Shown here piece by piece: positions 48,644 through 61,285 of a DNA stretch of 64,000 bases. The notes beneath the pieces are model-generated. The model saw only the letters and a program-made list of their open reading frames with translations. It did no database searches and had not been told where the DNA came from. The position numbers were made by a program, and so were the translations under genes. The DNA is from Augochlora pura (taxonomy: Eukaryota > Arthropoda > Insecta > Hymenoptera > Halictidae): the NCBI RefSeq assembly GCF_028453695.1, contig NC_135782.1:3038001-3102000 (forward strand). Direction: 5' to 3'. Every line of letters begins with the position of its first letter. Position 1 is the stretch's first letter.

Positions 48644-50063
48644 GGCCGCTTCGATCGTAATTCGATAATCGTCGCTTTTGGATACTTGAACGCGGTATTA
48701 AGCATGCATTTGCAAGGGTAGTTCACTGTCTAAGTTGTCAATTAAGTCGCGTGTAATTTTAGTTTAATTTATTTTAGTAGACGCAGGGGTGTTGAGAGAA
48801 TTTAATTGGAGGGTAGCTGATTTTTATGTCAATGTAATTTTTATTAATGTTAATTAAAACGATCGCGTTTCAATAGATAAGACGCATTGCTTTGCCTTCG
48901 ACGTATAACTTCGCAGAGGGTGGATTCCACGCGTTACAGTGTTCTCCCTTCATCATAACTCCGCCGTGTTTCGGCGTCTTATCTCTCCTTTCATACGATA
49001 CACCCAATTCCTTCCTATCCATTTCTCCGGTTCATTTCGCCGTTCGTAAGTTCATTTTTTCCGCGATATCGTCCCAGGCCGTGCGTAAAATAGCCATTCG
49101 GCGTCGCCCGAGACTCCGGCTGCTTGTCCATAAAGTTCCTTTAAAGCACACGTGAACGGCGCGAGGGGGCCCACCGTTCTTCGGATAAGGGAAAAACCAC
49201 CCCTGAAAAAAAGTGACCCACTTCCGACAAGCTATCTACGATCGCGGTCGGATTGTACGCGTTTAGGCGATCTCTATCTCTATGTAGAAAGGAAATGATA
49301 CAAATTTCGGTTCGTCATAGTGCTCTTATCGCGGGCCCTTTGCGGCGATCGATAGTTTCAGCTTCAAAGGGGATGTTTTCAATTGAAAATAATAGGCTTA
49401 TACTTTCTCAGATATATTTTTAAAAAGTTGGAAGTTTAATTCATAGTTAAAAATTGTTAAGAGAATTATTAGTTCGTTATGACAATTTACAGAGATTATT
49501 AAATTTCACTGTACACATTATTAAATTTCACTATATCATGTCACTATATAATTTCTCGATAATTTTATTAATACCAAGACTACTATATCTATGAATTAGC
49601 GTACATATTTTTAAAAAATTCTAGACAGTAAAATAATAATAAATAATAGTAAAATAATAAATATCTCTCGAGTCTCTATTCATCATCTATCATTTATCAC
49701 ACCGGAATACCACACTTCCAACAAAAGAATAACTATTCCACTAATTTGTTATTACGACTCGCTCCCCGAACAGTCGAAGAACCCGCAACAGACAGCTTCA
49801 CAAAACGTACAAATGAATAAATTTGAATTTCAATCGTACCGCGTCCTATCAAAATATATCGCGAGCCATAAAGATGGCGGAACGATACAAAGAAGAAGAA
49901 GTCCCGCCTTGCACCGGAATGCTTTTCATAGACCGTGACGAACGAGGACCGTGATCACCGCGAAACAATTTCACCGTAGAAGAGGGGTTTGTCTAAAAAA
50001 TTGCGGCCATTGTTCGACCATTGAAGTTCAAGGGAAGCTTCCACTTTTTTCGGCGGGAGCAGA

Positions 50064-50079
50064 AGAGAGAGAGAGAGAG
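50064..50079. repeat. (GA)n microsatellite
   Basis: Pure GA run of about 16 bases. Confidence 0.85.
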
Positions 50080-50462
50080 GGGCTCGTTTAGCCGGTGAAA
50101 GACTCGGACAAGGGAGAGTCGTTCTACCGTGAAGGCGATTCCGGTTCTTCTTAAAGCCCTCGCCCTCCGCCCTTAGACGACTTTCCCTTTGCGCAAAGCC
50201 ATTGGCCCTTCCTCCCTGCCCGACGCTTCTCAGTTAGGTTAATGGAACGCATTGCCGCAAACGGCAGGAAAGTTAAGGTCGTTTCCGATTGCAAATGGAC
50301 CGAAGGCGAAATCGCGTCGGCGACGGTCCGGCGAGTACCTTTGTCGACCGCGGGGCACAGGTAAGGGATGAGACGTCCTGTGTTCCACGCTGTAGTTGCG
50401 ACGTCTAAATTAGACACGCGAAGGGAGGGTTTTGTGTTTTTTTCTGGATTTATCTGTGTTAA

Positions 50463-50795
50463 TATATATTATTGTTGTATTATATTGTATGATATAATAT
50501 AATATAAATTAATTGATTCTAGTCACTTATAATGCAATTTAATATTCAATATTCTTAATTGACACATTATTATATATTTTCTAGCTTAATAATCTGACAT
50601 AAAAATATCGAATATTAAATTCAATTACAAACGATGAAATTATGAAATACAGAAATGTATACATATTTTCTAGCTTAATAAATTGACATGAAAATAATAA
50701 ATATTAAATTAAATTACAAGTGACTAGCATCAATTCATTTATATCATACTATACTATACAATAAAATACAATAAAAATAAAATAATAATATGAAA
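50463..50795. mobile_element. AT-rich foldback element
   Basis: The left arm contains GATTCTAGTCACTTATAAT (from 50514). The right arm contains its near complement AAGTGACTAGCATCAATTC (from 50718), with matching AT-rich extensions of about 100 bp on each side. A further block TTTTCTAGCTTAATAA occurs as a direct repeat inside (about 50578 and 50667). It is non-coding, could be a degraded MITE, and would fold strongly in RNA. Confidence 0.65.
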
Positions 50796-51419
50796 GAACA
50801 CAACCGAAACATTTTTATTCTAATAGAAATTAATTAAGCTGAATCGTAGGCTAAATCATAGGTTAAATCGTTCGCGTTTTCGTGTAATAGTGATCGATCT
50901 CAGAAGGCGCTCGCGCGCGAGCGCAACACGGTAGTTATCTCCGAGATGATATATCGTTGTCCGGGAAAACGCGGAAAAGTCGGAGAAGGTTGGAAACACG
51001 CGGAGTCAGAGAAGAGAGAGGGTAAAGGCTTCCTCCGTCGCTTCTCGCGCCTCGGAATGAAATGCTCCCGGTTATTGCTTGTTTATTCCGTTGTTTTGCA
51101 TGCCGCGACAGGATAGCAAGGAATGCGTTTCTAACGCGGAGTGCATTTCGTGCTTTCTGCCACGACCGCGCGTCCGCGGGCCAGGGAATCTTTTACAACA
51201 AGCTCCTCTCTCTCTCTCTCCCTCGGATTTTTCAAGCGGACACGCGCCGCATACTTATTCGAACGCTGTGCTCTTCCCGACCGGAAAACCTTCGAATCTC
51301 TGCGATCGTCTCCATAGGTCGTTGAAAATTACTCGAACTCCATAATTTTCTGTTCGCTGATTTTACGATGATATCAAGGTGCGAGGGTTTGATTTTATAT
51401 TTTATTATTTTTTTGCTGG

Positions 51420-51720
51420 TTTGGGGGTTTGGATTTTTAAGTTAGGTATGAAATATTTTTATATATACTTTTTCTATGTTATTATATATTTTTATATATT
51501 GTTATCTTGTATTTTTCAATCAACTATATATTAATCTGAACTACTACCATATATAAATTATTATTACATATTATTATGTATCGTCATTTTGTATTTTTAA
51601 GTCAATTACATCTGGATCCAATTTACTATAGAATATAACATATTATTATACATGTATCTTCATACGTTATTCTATATTGTTACACATTATTACACATTGT
51701 ACGTTATCACATGTTGTCGA
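51420..51720. repeat. AT-rich region with ~82-bp degenerate repeat
   Basis: TTGTATTTTT(C/A)A(A/G)TCAA occurs at 51507 and 51589. The surroundings are TATATTATTA-like low-complexity DNA. Confidence 0.5.
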
Positions 51721-51779
51721 TATAATTCCTGACGACATAAAACCGTCAAGAATCCCCGATATTAAAACGATTTAAAATA

Positions 51780-53570
51780 AAAGAGGGTCTCGTCCGGAGC
51801 GCGCACTCGCGCCGGCAAACACGTTTCCCCGGTGCGGATTTTCCGCTCGGCGTTGCCGGCACACGATGTAGAATTCCAATTAAACGATTTAATTCACGCG
51901 ACGCGTGCAGTTCATTAGAGCGGTCCGGCGGCGGCGGCGGCGACGCGCGCGCCGGGCTCGTAAAAATTCTTCATAAAATGACACGGCCCCGGCGAAAGAA
52001 ATCGCGCGGCCCGACGCATTTAAAACCAGGAATATCGTCCTCTCCCTCCCCCCCACACCCACACCCGGTTGCCTCGAAATCGCGCTTATTTGCATACGCA
52101 ACGGCCGAAATGGCCAAAACGGCCGTAACCGCTTCGGTTTTTCCGTCCACGGCGCGATCTCGTTCGGGAGATTAGGATATTATGCCTAATTGGATCCTGT
52201 TCATTCTCGAGTACGCCCGGAATTACCGTCGACGGTGGAAAAACCACGTCGGAAACGTTGTTTTCGCGCTATTTAAAGAAACAGCTAAAATATCGTAAAA
52301 TAATTCTTACGGTTTCTAAAAATTAACAAAGGTATCCTGATTGATTTTTATACTCGGGAATTACAGTAATTAATTTTATAAATGTATATCAATATCTATA
52401 TATAAACATATATTATTATTATTATTATCATCTTTATTAACGTAATAGAATATTCAATACAGCAGCTATTCCTATTACCATTTTTATTCTATTTGCACAC
52501 ATATCTCTACTTTGTATACGTTACAAATGATGGATTGCCTAGACCCACTTCGCGTAATTCAGTGTAACGTGTTCATCAAGCATATTCATCGCTCGACCCG
52601 AATGCGTCAAGCCGCAGAATCATTGATTCAACGATTCGTTCGTGGAAGCGCCCGAAGCTGTTTCTCGTCGCGAGGAAGACGACGAGGAACGTAACAAGTA
52701 GTCCGACCTCGAAATACCGGTACAGACACCAGAGATACGCCGATTCCGCCGTGAATCACCCGTGAAATGATTTTTCGCCGCGCCGCGGAAGCCGAGATTA
52801 AACGGCGGCCGCCGGCCGTCATTATCGCCGGCGAAGATACCGCAAAGTGCAGGCCGCGTTAAAAGCGTAAAAGATTTTCGATGTTACCCATCTATCACCG
52901 GCGCGCCGCCGCGGCGTTATCTGCGGGTAAACGAACGCCGGGCACGATGATTTATGGAAAATAACTGTAATTAGAAACCGGGAAAATTCGAAACTCGCGG
53001 CGAAAACGGTAACCCGGCCAAAGATACCATCATCCGTGGAAGCATTTCAACCGCGTGCTCGTCTTATCTACCGGCGAACGAAAGTGTCGGAGCAACGATT
53101 CCCCGCCGTGGAATCGCCATTAATATCGGTGATTAACTCTCCAGACGCGTTTTGCTGCGGCCGCGAGACCGAGCCGTCGATCAAATCGCCCGAATTCACT
53201 TTTGCTACTGTGCTCTCGTGGCATGAGAGATCTTTTCGACTGCGTCGAATCTTGCAAACGATCTTTTACACTATAAAACGATAATTAAACGTCGGTAATA
53301 TTTCCGTTTAGTAAGGAGAACGGCGAACGACGGAGAGTTTTCCGGGGCAAACGGTGCAAATAATTGGCAATACGGTTGGCATTAGCATTTCGGCAAGAAT
53401 CCACGCAGAACAATATCGGCTCTGGGGTACCTGCGTTCACCTCGAGGGCCAACGCGTTCTCCTACCGTCTGTCCTCCGTTTCAATTCACTTTCACGGCCG
53501 GTTAATCCGCGGAGAGGCCCGCTTTGTCTCTGTTCTCGTTTGCGCCGGAATTTACAAAGTTCCTTGAATC
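51780..53570. other. Intronic DNA, CpG-rich and unique, no gene seen
   Basis: CpG-rich blocks at 51780-52260 and 52690-53300 flank an AT-rich centre with (ATT)n near 52411. It could be regulatory; no ORF with domain content. Confidence 0.45.
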
Positions 53571-53577
53571 GACCGAC

Positions 53578-53905
53578 CATCCCCTTCCCCCCCCTCTCTT
53601 TCTCTCTCTCTCACGATTTTTCTCGCTTTTTCTTCTCCTCTCATTTTCGCGGCCCTTTTCTTTCTCTCTCTCCCATTCTCTCTCACTTTGACTCTCTCTT
53701 CCTTTCTCTCTCTATTTTTATTTCTCTCTCTCTCTCTCTCGCTTTTTCTTTCCCTCTCAATTCTACTCTTTCTTTCTCTCTATATTTTTCTTTCTCTCTC
53801 ACTTTTACTCTCTGCCTTTCTTTCTCTCTTTCTTTCGCTCTCCATTTCTCTCTTTTTTCCTCTCACTTTTATTCTCTCTTTCTCTTTCCTTCTCTGCGCG
53901 CTTTA
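53578..53905. repeat. ~330-bp polypyrimidine tract
   Basis: Nearly continuous C/T on the plus strand with embedded CTCTCT runs and TTTTCTTTCTCTCTC units. The Ser/Leu/Phe ORFs over it are artefacts. It is the complement-type counterpart of the polypurine tract at 8690-9125. Confidence 0.85.
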
Positions 53906-54205
53906 TTATATTCCAACTAATGAATTTCGTTTCGAGTGTCCGAAAACATTTGTTCCCCGGCATGGTGTGGCCGCGCCGCGACCTGCCCCGCCACCATGGT
54001 GGAACAAAGGCGATTGCGAGGGGAGACCAACTCCACCCCTTCCGCGACGTCTGCGCGCGCGGACCTTGTCCGGAAGAGAGGACACGGAAGCGGAACGATT
54101 CAAGGCCACGGGATTGTTCCTGTCGCGTTGTTCACCGGGATTAATTGTTCCTGCGAAACTAATTCCTCCGTGGAAATTCTGAAGCTGAAGGGCTCTTCTC
54201 TCTTC

Positions 54206-54227
54206 TCTCTCTCTCTCTCTCTCTCTC
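54206..54227. repeat. (CT)n microsatellite
   Basis: Pure CT run of about 22 bases. Confidence 0.9.
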
Positions 54228-54384
54228 GTTCTCTCTCGGCCTTTCGAAGCCCGTTTCCTGTTTTTCACGCGATCCTTTGGAATCAACGGGGCTTCAACCC
54301 TCTGACGACGTAGTATTTCAACAATTGGGCAATTGACGATTTTCACGACGATTCGCGGCTTTGTTCGTTAATTTTATAGAGTGC

Positions 54385-54520
54385 AATTTTGGGACGTTGG
54401 TGAGACGTTGTTGAGACGTCTTGAAGACGTACGAAGGCGACGTCCAGTAGCAGACGGTTTAAAGACGGCTTAAAGATAGACGTTCAGGCAGACGATTTAA
54501 AGACGGCTTAGAAACGTCTT
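54385..54520. repeat. AGACG-rich degenerate repeat
   Basis: AGACGGTTTAAAGACGGCTT at 54452 and a diverged copy at 54490 (38-bp offset), preceded by GAGACGTTG(T/G) and GACGTC units. Confidence 0.7.
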
Positions 54521-55041
54521 GATAAATATTTTTCTTGGTAAATATTTATATAAAAATATATATTCACATATCTATACATGTACATCTACAGTTCGGTAGA
54601 TTGAACCAATTAACCAATGAATAATAACCTACCTGTCATTCTCTGAAAAATTGCAATTCGTCACACTCGTCTCACGACGTCTTCCAACAATAAACAAAAA
54701 AAAACAATTAATACTATCGCCTTAAAAGTTGCAATTTGTCGTGCAATGAAATTAAAAGGTGGACGAGAAGATTGGACGGTGAATTGGCCGTAGTTTGAAC
54801 AGTTCGCTGGTCGGGGGGCATCGCGTTTAATGGCCGCGTCGAAGATTCCGAATTATAATTGAATAACCCTTCTATACGATGCGACCCCTTTCCGATCTCC
54901 GCCCCAAAGCAACTTTATCTCGCGAGCCCTGTATTCATTACAAATAATAGGCTATTTCCTCTACAACCACTTCGGCAGCACGGTACGCGTGTTGCTCGAG
55001 TGGCGTTAAAATAAGTTACGCGTTACGGCCCGCGTCCCCCA

Positions 55042-55046
<5 letters not shown>

Positions 55047-55081
<35 letters not shown>
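55047..55081. repeat. (CT)n microsatellite (longest in window)
   Basis: Pure CT run of about 35 bases. Confidence 0.95.
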
Positions 55082-55084
<3 letters not shown>

Positions 55085-55904
55085 GGCAACCCTCCTGTGC
55101 GAGAAAGTATATTTCGCTGCGAAACAGTATCGAAGACAGTAGCGGACGTTGAACGACAAAAAGGTTTTTTAATTATTTTTACTGGTTTATAATTCATATT
55201 ATATTATATTACATTTAATATTTAATATTTAGAGGCACCATCTCTCTCACCATCGTTTTCTTTTTACAAAAAAAATTGTTTACTCCACACAGGAAAGCAT
55301 CGTTCACATTTTATCCTTATAAAACAATATACCAAATCTGCAATTGAAAACTCCTCCAGCATATCATTAATCTAAATTTAACAACAGCCTTACACAGGCA
55401 ATTTCACATTAAACTTCGTTTCCACGATCGTTCCACGTCTCGCCATAGAACACTGAATTAGATCCCCGTATCATGCCATAATTCTAATTCCGCGCTGATC
55501 CTGTTACGCTAGGAGCGTAACTGAAGAATAAAGAATTACGTACCTGTATGAAAGGTAATTGTGAGAAGACTGCGCCGTATAGCTCTCACGATTAATAATT
55601 GAATAGAATTGATAATAATAATAATGAAAGGAAGAAAGATAGAGAGAAAGAGGAAGATCGACGCGACGATAATTCCGCAGCGGAAACGTCGAGGCTCGAA
55701 CGGGATCCCGCGTTAATAAGAACACGGGTAAGTGTCCTTTAAAAACTATCCGGGAGAATTTCAGGCATAAAGTTGCTACGGCTGCTCGGAATAACTCCCA
55801 GGCGGCGTAAATATCGTTGAAAATTCCCTAAAACTGTGCTCGGCATTTTTTAAGGCGCCCCGGCTACCAGACAGGACGGAAAAGAGTGGAAAAGAGATAG
55901 GACG

Positions 55905-56015
55905 AGAGGGAAAGAGAGAATCAGCGACGAAAAGGGATAGGGTGAAATAGAGAGAGTGAAATAGATAGATAGAGAGTGAGAGAGTGAAAGAGTGAGTTAG
56001 AGAGAGAGGGTGAGA
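55905..56015. repeat. GAGAGTGAAATAGA-type purine-rich repeat
   Basis: Interrupted units of AGAGAGTGA, AATAGATAGA and GAGTGAGAGA. Confidence 0.8.
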
Positions 56016-57434
56016 CGCGGAAACTCGGATAACGCCGGGACGAAATTCTCGAGGAACTTGCGGGGAAACTCTCTTATCGACAGTTACGAGGGGACTTCTT
56101 TAGACTTCGTTGCCTCGCGGAGATCACCGGAGAAAAGTTGCCGGCGAACGGGACGGGAAGGATAATCCGCGATGAGACGTAAAAGAATGAAACCTAATTG
56201 AAGAGTGCCTTCAATTCCTCCGCGCGACTTTTTTTTATCTGCCAAAAACGACTTTGTAATCTCCCAGGCTGGAACTCCGGAGTATTATAATACCCTCTGC
56301 CTCGAGAACGGCAACGCGATCAGCGCTCTCGTATTTTTAAGAGGATCTTACGTTCTGTTATTTTTAATTATTGCTCTTGAATTTAAAAAATATTTGAAAA
56401 TGCCAACAGGTCGTTTTACCTGTAAAAATGAATAATTCTCAGAATTTTAAGGCATTAAAAGTAGCTTGAAAAATACATAAATCTCGGAACTTCGAAGCTT
56501 GAAAAATATCTTTGAAAATAAATAAATCAAGAAATCCAATTTATCAAAGAATCACAATGTTGAAATCGTCGCGTTGTTAGAAATAGTCTCAGCCTAAATC
56601 GAAGAAAATTCCTACAATGAAAGTTGCTCACGCGACGCGAATAAAGTTGAATAATCGCGACCGTTCAGTTTCCGCCGATTCGAATGAAAGATTCTGTTCA
56701 CGCTCGCGTATCGCCGGCTTAAATAGAAATTGTTCGGCCGCGAACGGCCGGGAGTCCTGGTCCTAGCTCGGCCACGTTCCACACCGCCGAGATAAGAAAC
56801 GAATCTCTCTAATTCTCGCGCTGATTTCTAATTCGGATGGAAATTCGTTAAGATCCGATCTGCGAAAGCGGGAGCGCCGCCATTGCGTGACGTCGAGGAT
56901 TGTTTCGGTCCTTTCGTGACCGAAGGGAATTTCGAGCGCGTTTCTATGCCTCGACTATACCCCCTTCTCGTTTCCTAATTTCTGTTTGCTTTGGCGGCGC
57001 AGAAAATACTCTCGCCGAAGCTCGTCCGGCATTCTTTCGACCGGGAACCGGGAATACGAATTACTCTGATCAGCGTGTGGTTTCCTTTATGCAGTTTCTG
57101 TAAAATGGCGGCGAGGAATGCTCGGCGAACGGATGTGGTTTACTGTGATCGATTTCGAAACGAAGGGTTGCTGCACCTTCTGCAATTCTTTCGTTATTTA
57201 AAGTCACGGTGGCGATAAGTATTTCTTTACCAAATTGTTAATATTTAATGTGGCGTAATATATTTTTATATTTTTATATTTTCGTAGCGTCAGCATTAAA
57301 ACGTTAACTTTAATTTTTACTAGAATATCTTTTATTTCATTAGAAATATGAAATTCTAGTTTCTGCTTCATTGATTCAATTAATTTGATTTGTCTAGAAT
57401 TTTTTCCAGTGATTTTTCGAATTTAATATATTAC

Positions 57435-57475
57435 AGATAGATGTATAGATGTATAGATAGATGTATAGATATGTG
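57435..57475. repeat. TAGATGTA short tandem repeat
   Basis: ATAGATGTATAGATGTATAG units (8-bp and 4-bp TAGA sub-periods). Confidence 0.85.
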
Positions 57476-58476
57476 TAGGAAGGAATCGCAGACGCGTGGA
57501 ATTTTTCCGAAAATCGTCGAGCCCGTATAAATTGGTACACGTGTACCAAAAGTGGACGGGGACAGCCATGAGCAGACACGTCGGTCGATTTTCATTCAAC
57601 AGCACGCGCGCGGATCGCAAATATTGAAACTAATTTGTCTTCGACACAACGCCGCGCACCGCGGAAGCTTTTATCCCGTTCTGTCCACTTATGTTTTACC
57701 AACAACATTTTTTTTATCAGTGCAAAGCGATTTAACACGTCCACGGTTTCATGTATTTACACCCACAATGTAAATATCGTTATTTAGACTGTTTCTATCG
57801 TTATTTAATATGTTGGTAATATATCTATTTTAATAGTGTTGCAGTTATGTTATAGTTATTATAGTATTAGAGTTATTGCAGTATTGTATATTATAGTCTA
57901 TTATATTATAGTAAAATTCCCCCAAAAATTCCACTAAAATCCAAATAATTCGACCAGCGAAACTGAAACGAAAATTTTCAAACACATCAATTTAATCCTG
58001 CCGCTTTTCAGAAATATTCCATTAAAATTCAACACCTCCAAATAACGATTTCAATGGTAATTAATTACGAAAGCCAGTCAGAAATGAATGTCGCCGTATC
58101 GAACTCTCATCGCTTTCACGGCCGACCTATTTAACATGTCGACGACGTTCTCGATCGGAGATCGATCTGACAGTGATCGGCCGTTCGATCGACGCTCTCG
58201 ATCGACAAAATAGATTTGTGATTTTCGATCTCTCGTAAATAAATAATTCGGCCGCGACGGTGGTCGGGGCATCGACGGCGGGGCGCCGGTCGCATAAATC
58301 AACGCCAGATTACCGGGCCCTGGCACTCTGTGTTTCCCCAGTTTTCCGCTCTTTGCTCGGTGGTTGTTTTTGTCACGGATACTTTATAGGCTTGCAAATG
58401 GAGGGCGGGTTGGGAAAAGGGCCCCGTGGATACGTCAGACGCAGCGACCAACAACCCGGCCTGTCGTACATCATTT

Positions 58477-58495
58477 TCTCTCTCTCTCTCTCTCT
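58477..58495. repeat. (CT)n microsatellite
   Basis: Pure CT run of about 19 bases. Confidence 0.9.
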
Positions 58496-58956
58496 TCACC
58501 CTCGCGATCGCGCCCACAATTTCGAACGCCCGTCGCGGCGTTGTTCGCCGGCGAAACAGATTAAAATGGAATAAACGGGATTATGTTCGAGGCTGCCGCG
58601 AATTTATGCGTCTTCGCGGGATTATGCGACCTTCGTAGGGTTTTTCGCCGGCAACTTATGGAAGCGCGGCGATTTTTATACGTTGTTTGAATCGTAGGGT
58701 GAACGATTTTCTCTAGTTTTCATGCGAAATCGTTGGACGATGTTTATTGTTTAAGGTTGATTTATTGTTCTAGTTTATTAAGTTTTTTCCAGATCTAAGG
58801 AAGCCTCATTATTTTTTCAGAGAATTTTTTAACGAGAGAAGAAAACTTGTAATTTTCATGAGGGTATTTTAGGGTAATTTTAGGTTAGGTCAATGGCAAG
58901 ATTTTGACTAACAAATGGCCCTGTAAAAGGTAGATTGTGCTCAACGTTCGACTTAC

Positions 58957-59067
58957 CTTATTGATCTGCCGTTGAAGTTTCGTGATCGTCGCCCGGTCTC
59001 GTTGCGCGGCGAGTCGTTCCGCCTGCAACGCCTGTTCCAGTTCCTGTACCCGTTCTTCCAGACTTTC
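58957..59067 (-). CDS. Internal coding exon of a coiled-coil protein (upstream exon)
   Basis: Seen on the minus strand: acceptor TTATTGCCGCAG before base 59067 and a consensus donor AAG|GTAAGT after base 58957. The exon is 111 bp, exactly 37 codons, phase 0 at both ends. The peptide begins ESLEERVQELEQALQAER and ends TKLQRQINK. Leu, Val and Ile fill positions 3, 7, 10, 14, 28, 31 and 35 with 3-4 spacing, a textbook coiled-coil heptad. The frame stays open upstream into the intron by chance, so the acceptor defines the start. The next exon downstream that I can support is 557-690, 58 kb away, and it keeps phase and heptad register. Protein identity is unknown; a long parallel coiled coil used for dimerisation is the safest inference. 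Confidence 0.85.
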
Positions 59068-59356
59068 CTGCGGCAATAAATCATGTTCGATGAATAAATG
59101 TACTCCCATTCCGTGTACAAATGCGTACACGTGTACATACACGCGTACATAGATATATATAAATTCATATAAATCTTCAGATAAGGAACACGTACGAGAA
59201 TTCCAAAAAGGGAATAATTAATACCAAACATAAAATCACAGTGCTTTAAAAATCATGAAAATTGTACCGACAAATTGTAACTAATATAATTCTGGTAAAA
59301 AGTGTTTTTTCTCTTAAACAACTTTCTAAACGCGATTAATAAATATTCTTCTATAA

Positions 59357-59456
59357 NNNNNNNNNNNNNNNNNNNNNNNNNNNNNNNNNNNNNNNNNNNN
59401 NNNNNNNNNNNNNNNNNNNNNNNNNNNNNNNNNNNNNNNNNNNNNNNNNNNNNNNN
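59357..59456. other. Assembly gap of 100 N
   Basis: Exactly 100 Ns, the conventional placeholder for a gap of unknown size. It lies in the intron about 290 bp upstream of the 58957-59067 exon, so true intron length and local repeats are uncertain there. Confidence 0.99.
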
Positions 59457-59990
59457 GTTAAATCGTCGCGATAGTATCAATGATTAATTAAATCGAGGCG
59501 CGAGAGAGGAAGCGCGTTTTCCGTGTATCGCGCGTTCAAGAAACGACGGTCCGGTTTGGCGAAGCCGTCGCCCCTGCAACGTCGAGAGGCCAGCCGGCTC
59601 TTGTCTCGAACCCTTCGGAGATGGACAGGATAGAGGGGGAGCGCGCGTCACCGTGCTACGGGATCCATTCGAAGACCCATAGAATTAGTACGGGGACTTC
59701 CGGGACGTCATTTAAAGTACAGAACCGTCGCGATGAGCCCACTCTATATGCAGAGATTCCGTTAAATTGCAAACGCCCATTTTCCAGGGCGGAGGGACGC
59801 GAACGAGAACAAGGGTAAGGGCACCGTCCGCGTCGCCCTCGAGTAATCAGACGGTTAACTCGATCCAGGGAACGTTTACGGGACGACAGCTCGGCCCGAT
59901 TTTCTTATGCCCCCTGGAGAAAACCTTGTGCACTGCTCGCTGCGCTTCTCTCTTCCACCCGGCCATCACTTTTCTCTTTATGTATCCATC

Positions 59991-60190
59991 TTTCTGTATT
60001 TCTCTGTCTTTCTTTCTGTATTTCTCTGTCTTTCTTTTTGGCTTTTTCTGTCTCTTTCTGTCGTCTACTTGGGCTCTCTGTCTCTTTTTCTCTTGCCCTC
60101 TCGTCCTCTTTATCTCTCTCTCTACCTATACACTTCTCTCATTTTTAACCTATCTACCTCTGTCTTCCTCCTTCTGTCTCTTCCTTGCTC
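59991..60190. repeat. CT-rich block with 22-bp repeat
   Basis: TTTCTGTATTTCTCTGTCTTTC occurs perfectly twice (59991-60012 and 60013-60034), then decays into TTTCTGTCTC and CTCTGTCTC units. Confidence 0.9.
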
Positions 60191-61139
60191 CACCGTCTTA
60201 TACTCATCTCCGCGGGGAATGTTAATTCCGCCAGAGCGAATTCATTCGATTTACCCCGGGGAAAGATTAAATCTTGGCTCGGAGACGCGTTAACGAACCT
60301 GCGCCGATCAATCGATCCGTAATGAGAGCGATCGCTTTCCTAGATATATACACCTCCTCGTGGCCCAGATCGGTAGTTCGTTGTATTAACATAGAATTTT
60401 TGCTAAAATGTTTCAGTTTTCCACGGTATTTTCACTTGGTAAATTACTTTGTCGAAGCTCCATTTATTATACATTAATATGCATTTTTATTATTAATTTT
60501 TCATATCCACTTTAACAGACATTTTTACTATTTTTACTACATTTCTAATTTGTATCTAAATATGCATTTTCACTGAGCACTGATACACATTTATATCAGC
60601 GTTGAAAATCTCAAAAAGGATAACTCGAATTTAGAAAGACATCGTCAAAGAAAAACGTATTCCTGTTTCAATAATTTCATACGCGCCTCGACATATAAAT
60701 TAACATAAATCCACATATCTAATCGTTCCAATAAGAATATAAATACTTGCTAAATTACTTCTGACTCGATTTGCACTCGTTCTCTAATTACCGGCTTGAT
60801 TTACTGTAGCTGTGTGGCCGTGAACGTCTACCGGGGAGTAGGTTCCCGACACGATCTTAATTAATCCAAGTATTTTCTCCCGGAATTTGACACGTCCGTG
60901 CGAAGAGCGAGGTGGACGGCAAACTAGTTCTTCAGATAAGGGGGGAGTCAGTCTTAACTTCATTATCGCTTTAGAATCAGCTCGCTGGACCGAATTTAAT
61001 TACTGAAGACATCACGCTCGACTCTCCTGCTGTTTGCAGAACGGCTGTACCCTGAACAAACAATAGGAATGCTCGCCGTGTCAAGGGTTAAATGCGACTG
61101 CTGTACGAAGTTTTCTAAATTGTCGAATTTTCATTTAAT

Positions 61140-61285
61140 TTAGTTTACTATAGTCTGTTCTGTTTAATTTTACTCTACGATATTTTATTCTACGATATTT
61201 TATTTTATAATATTTTATTTTATTCTATTCTATTTTATTTTACTCTATTCTATTTTATTATATCCTATTTTATTCAATTCCACTC
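61140..61285. repeat. TATTTTATTCTA short repeat
   Basis: About 14 diverged ATTTTATTTTA and CTATTCTATTTTA units. Confidence 0.85.

Larger units (their letters stand above)
47300..50460. other. Intronic DNA, no gene seen
   Basis: Unique CpG-rich blocks (47380-47700, 48100-48480 and 50080-50420) and AT-rich blocks (49380-49740). A 24-bp direct repeat ATTATTAAATTTCACT lies near 49497-49540. No exon found. Confidence 0.5.
691..58956 (-). other. ~58.3 kb intron of the coiled-coil gene
   Basis: The interval is bounded by the GTAAGT donor at 58956 and the TTACAG acceptor at 691 on the minus strand. I found no other exon that fits between the two coiled-coil exons without breaking phase or helix. 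The interval is full of microsatellites, minisatellites, MITE-like repeats and AT-rich DNA alternating with CpG-rich unique DNA. It also contains a candidate alternative promoter and exon at about 14300-15870. Cassette exons too short or too divergent to see by eye cannot be excluded. Confidence 0.7.

Noticed and set aside
53354..53920. 188-codon plus-strand Ser/Leu/Phe-rich ORF
   Set aside because: Same artefact over the polypyrimidine tract.
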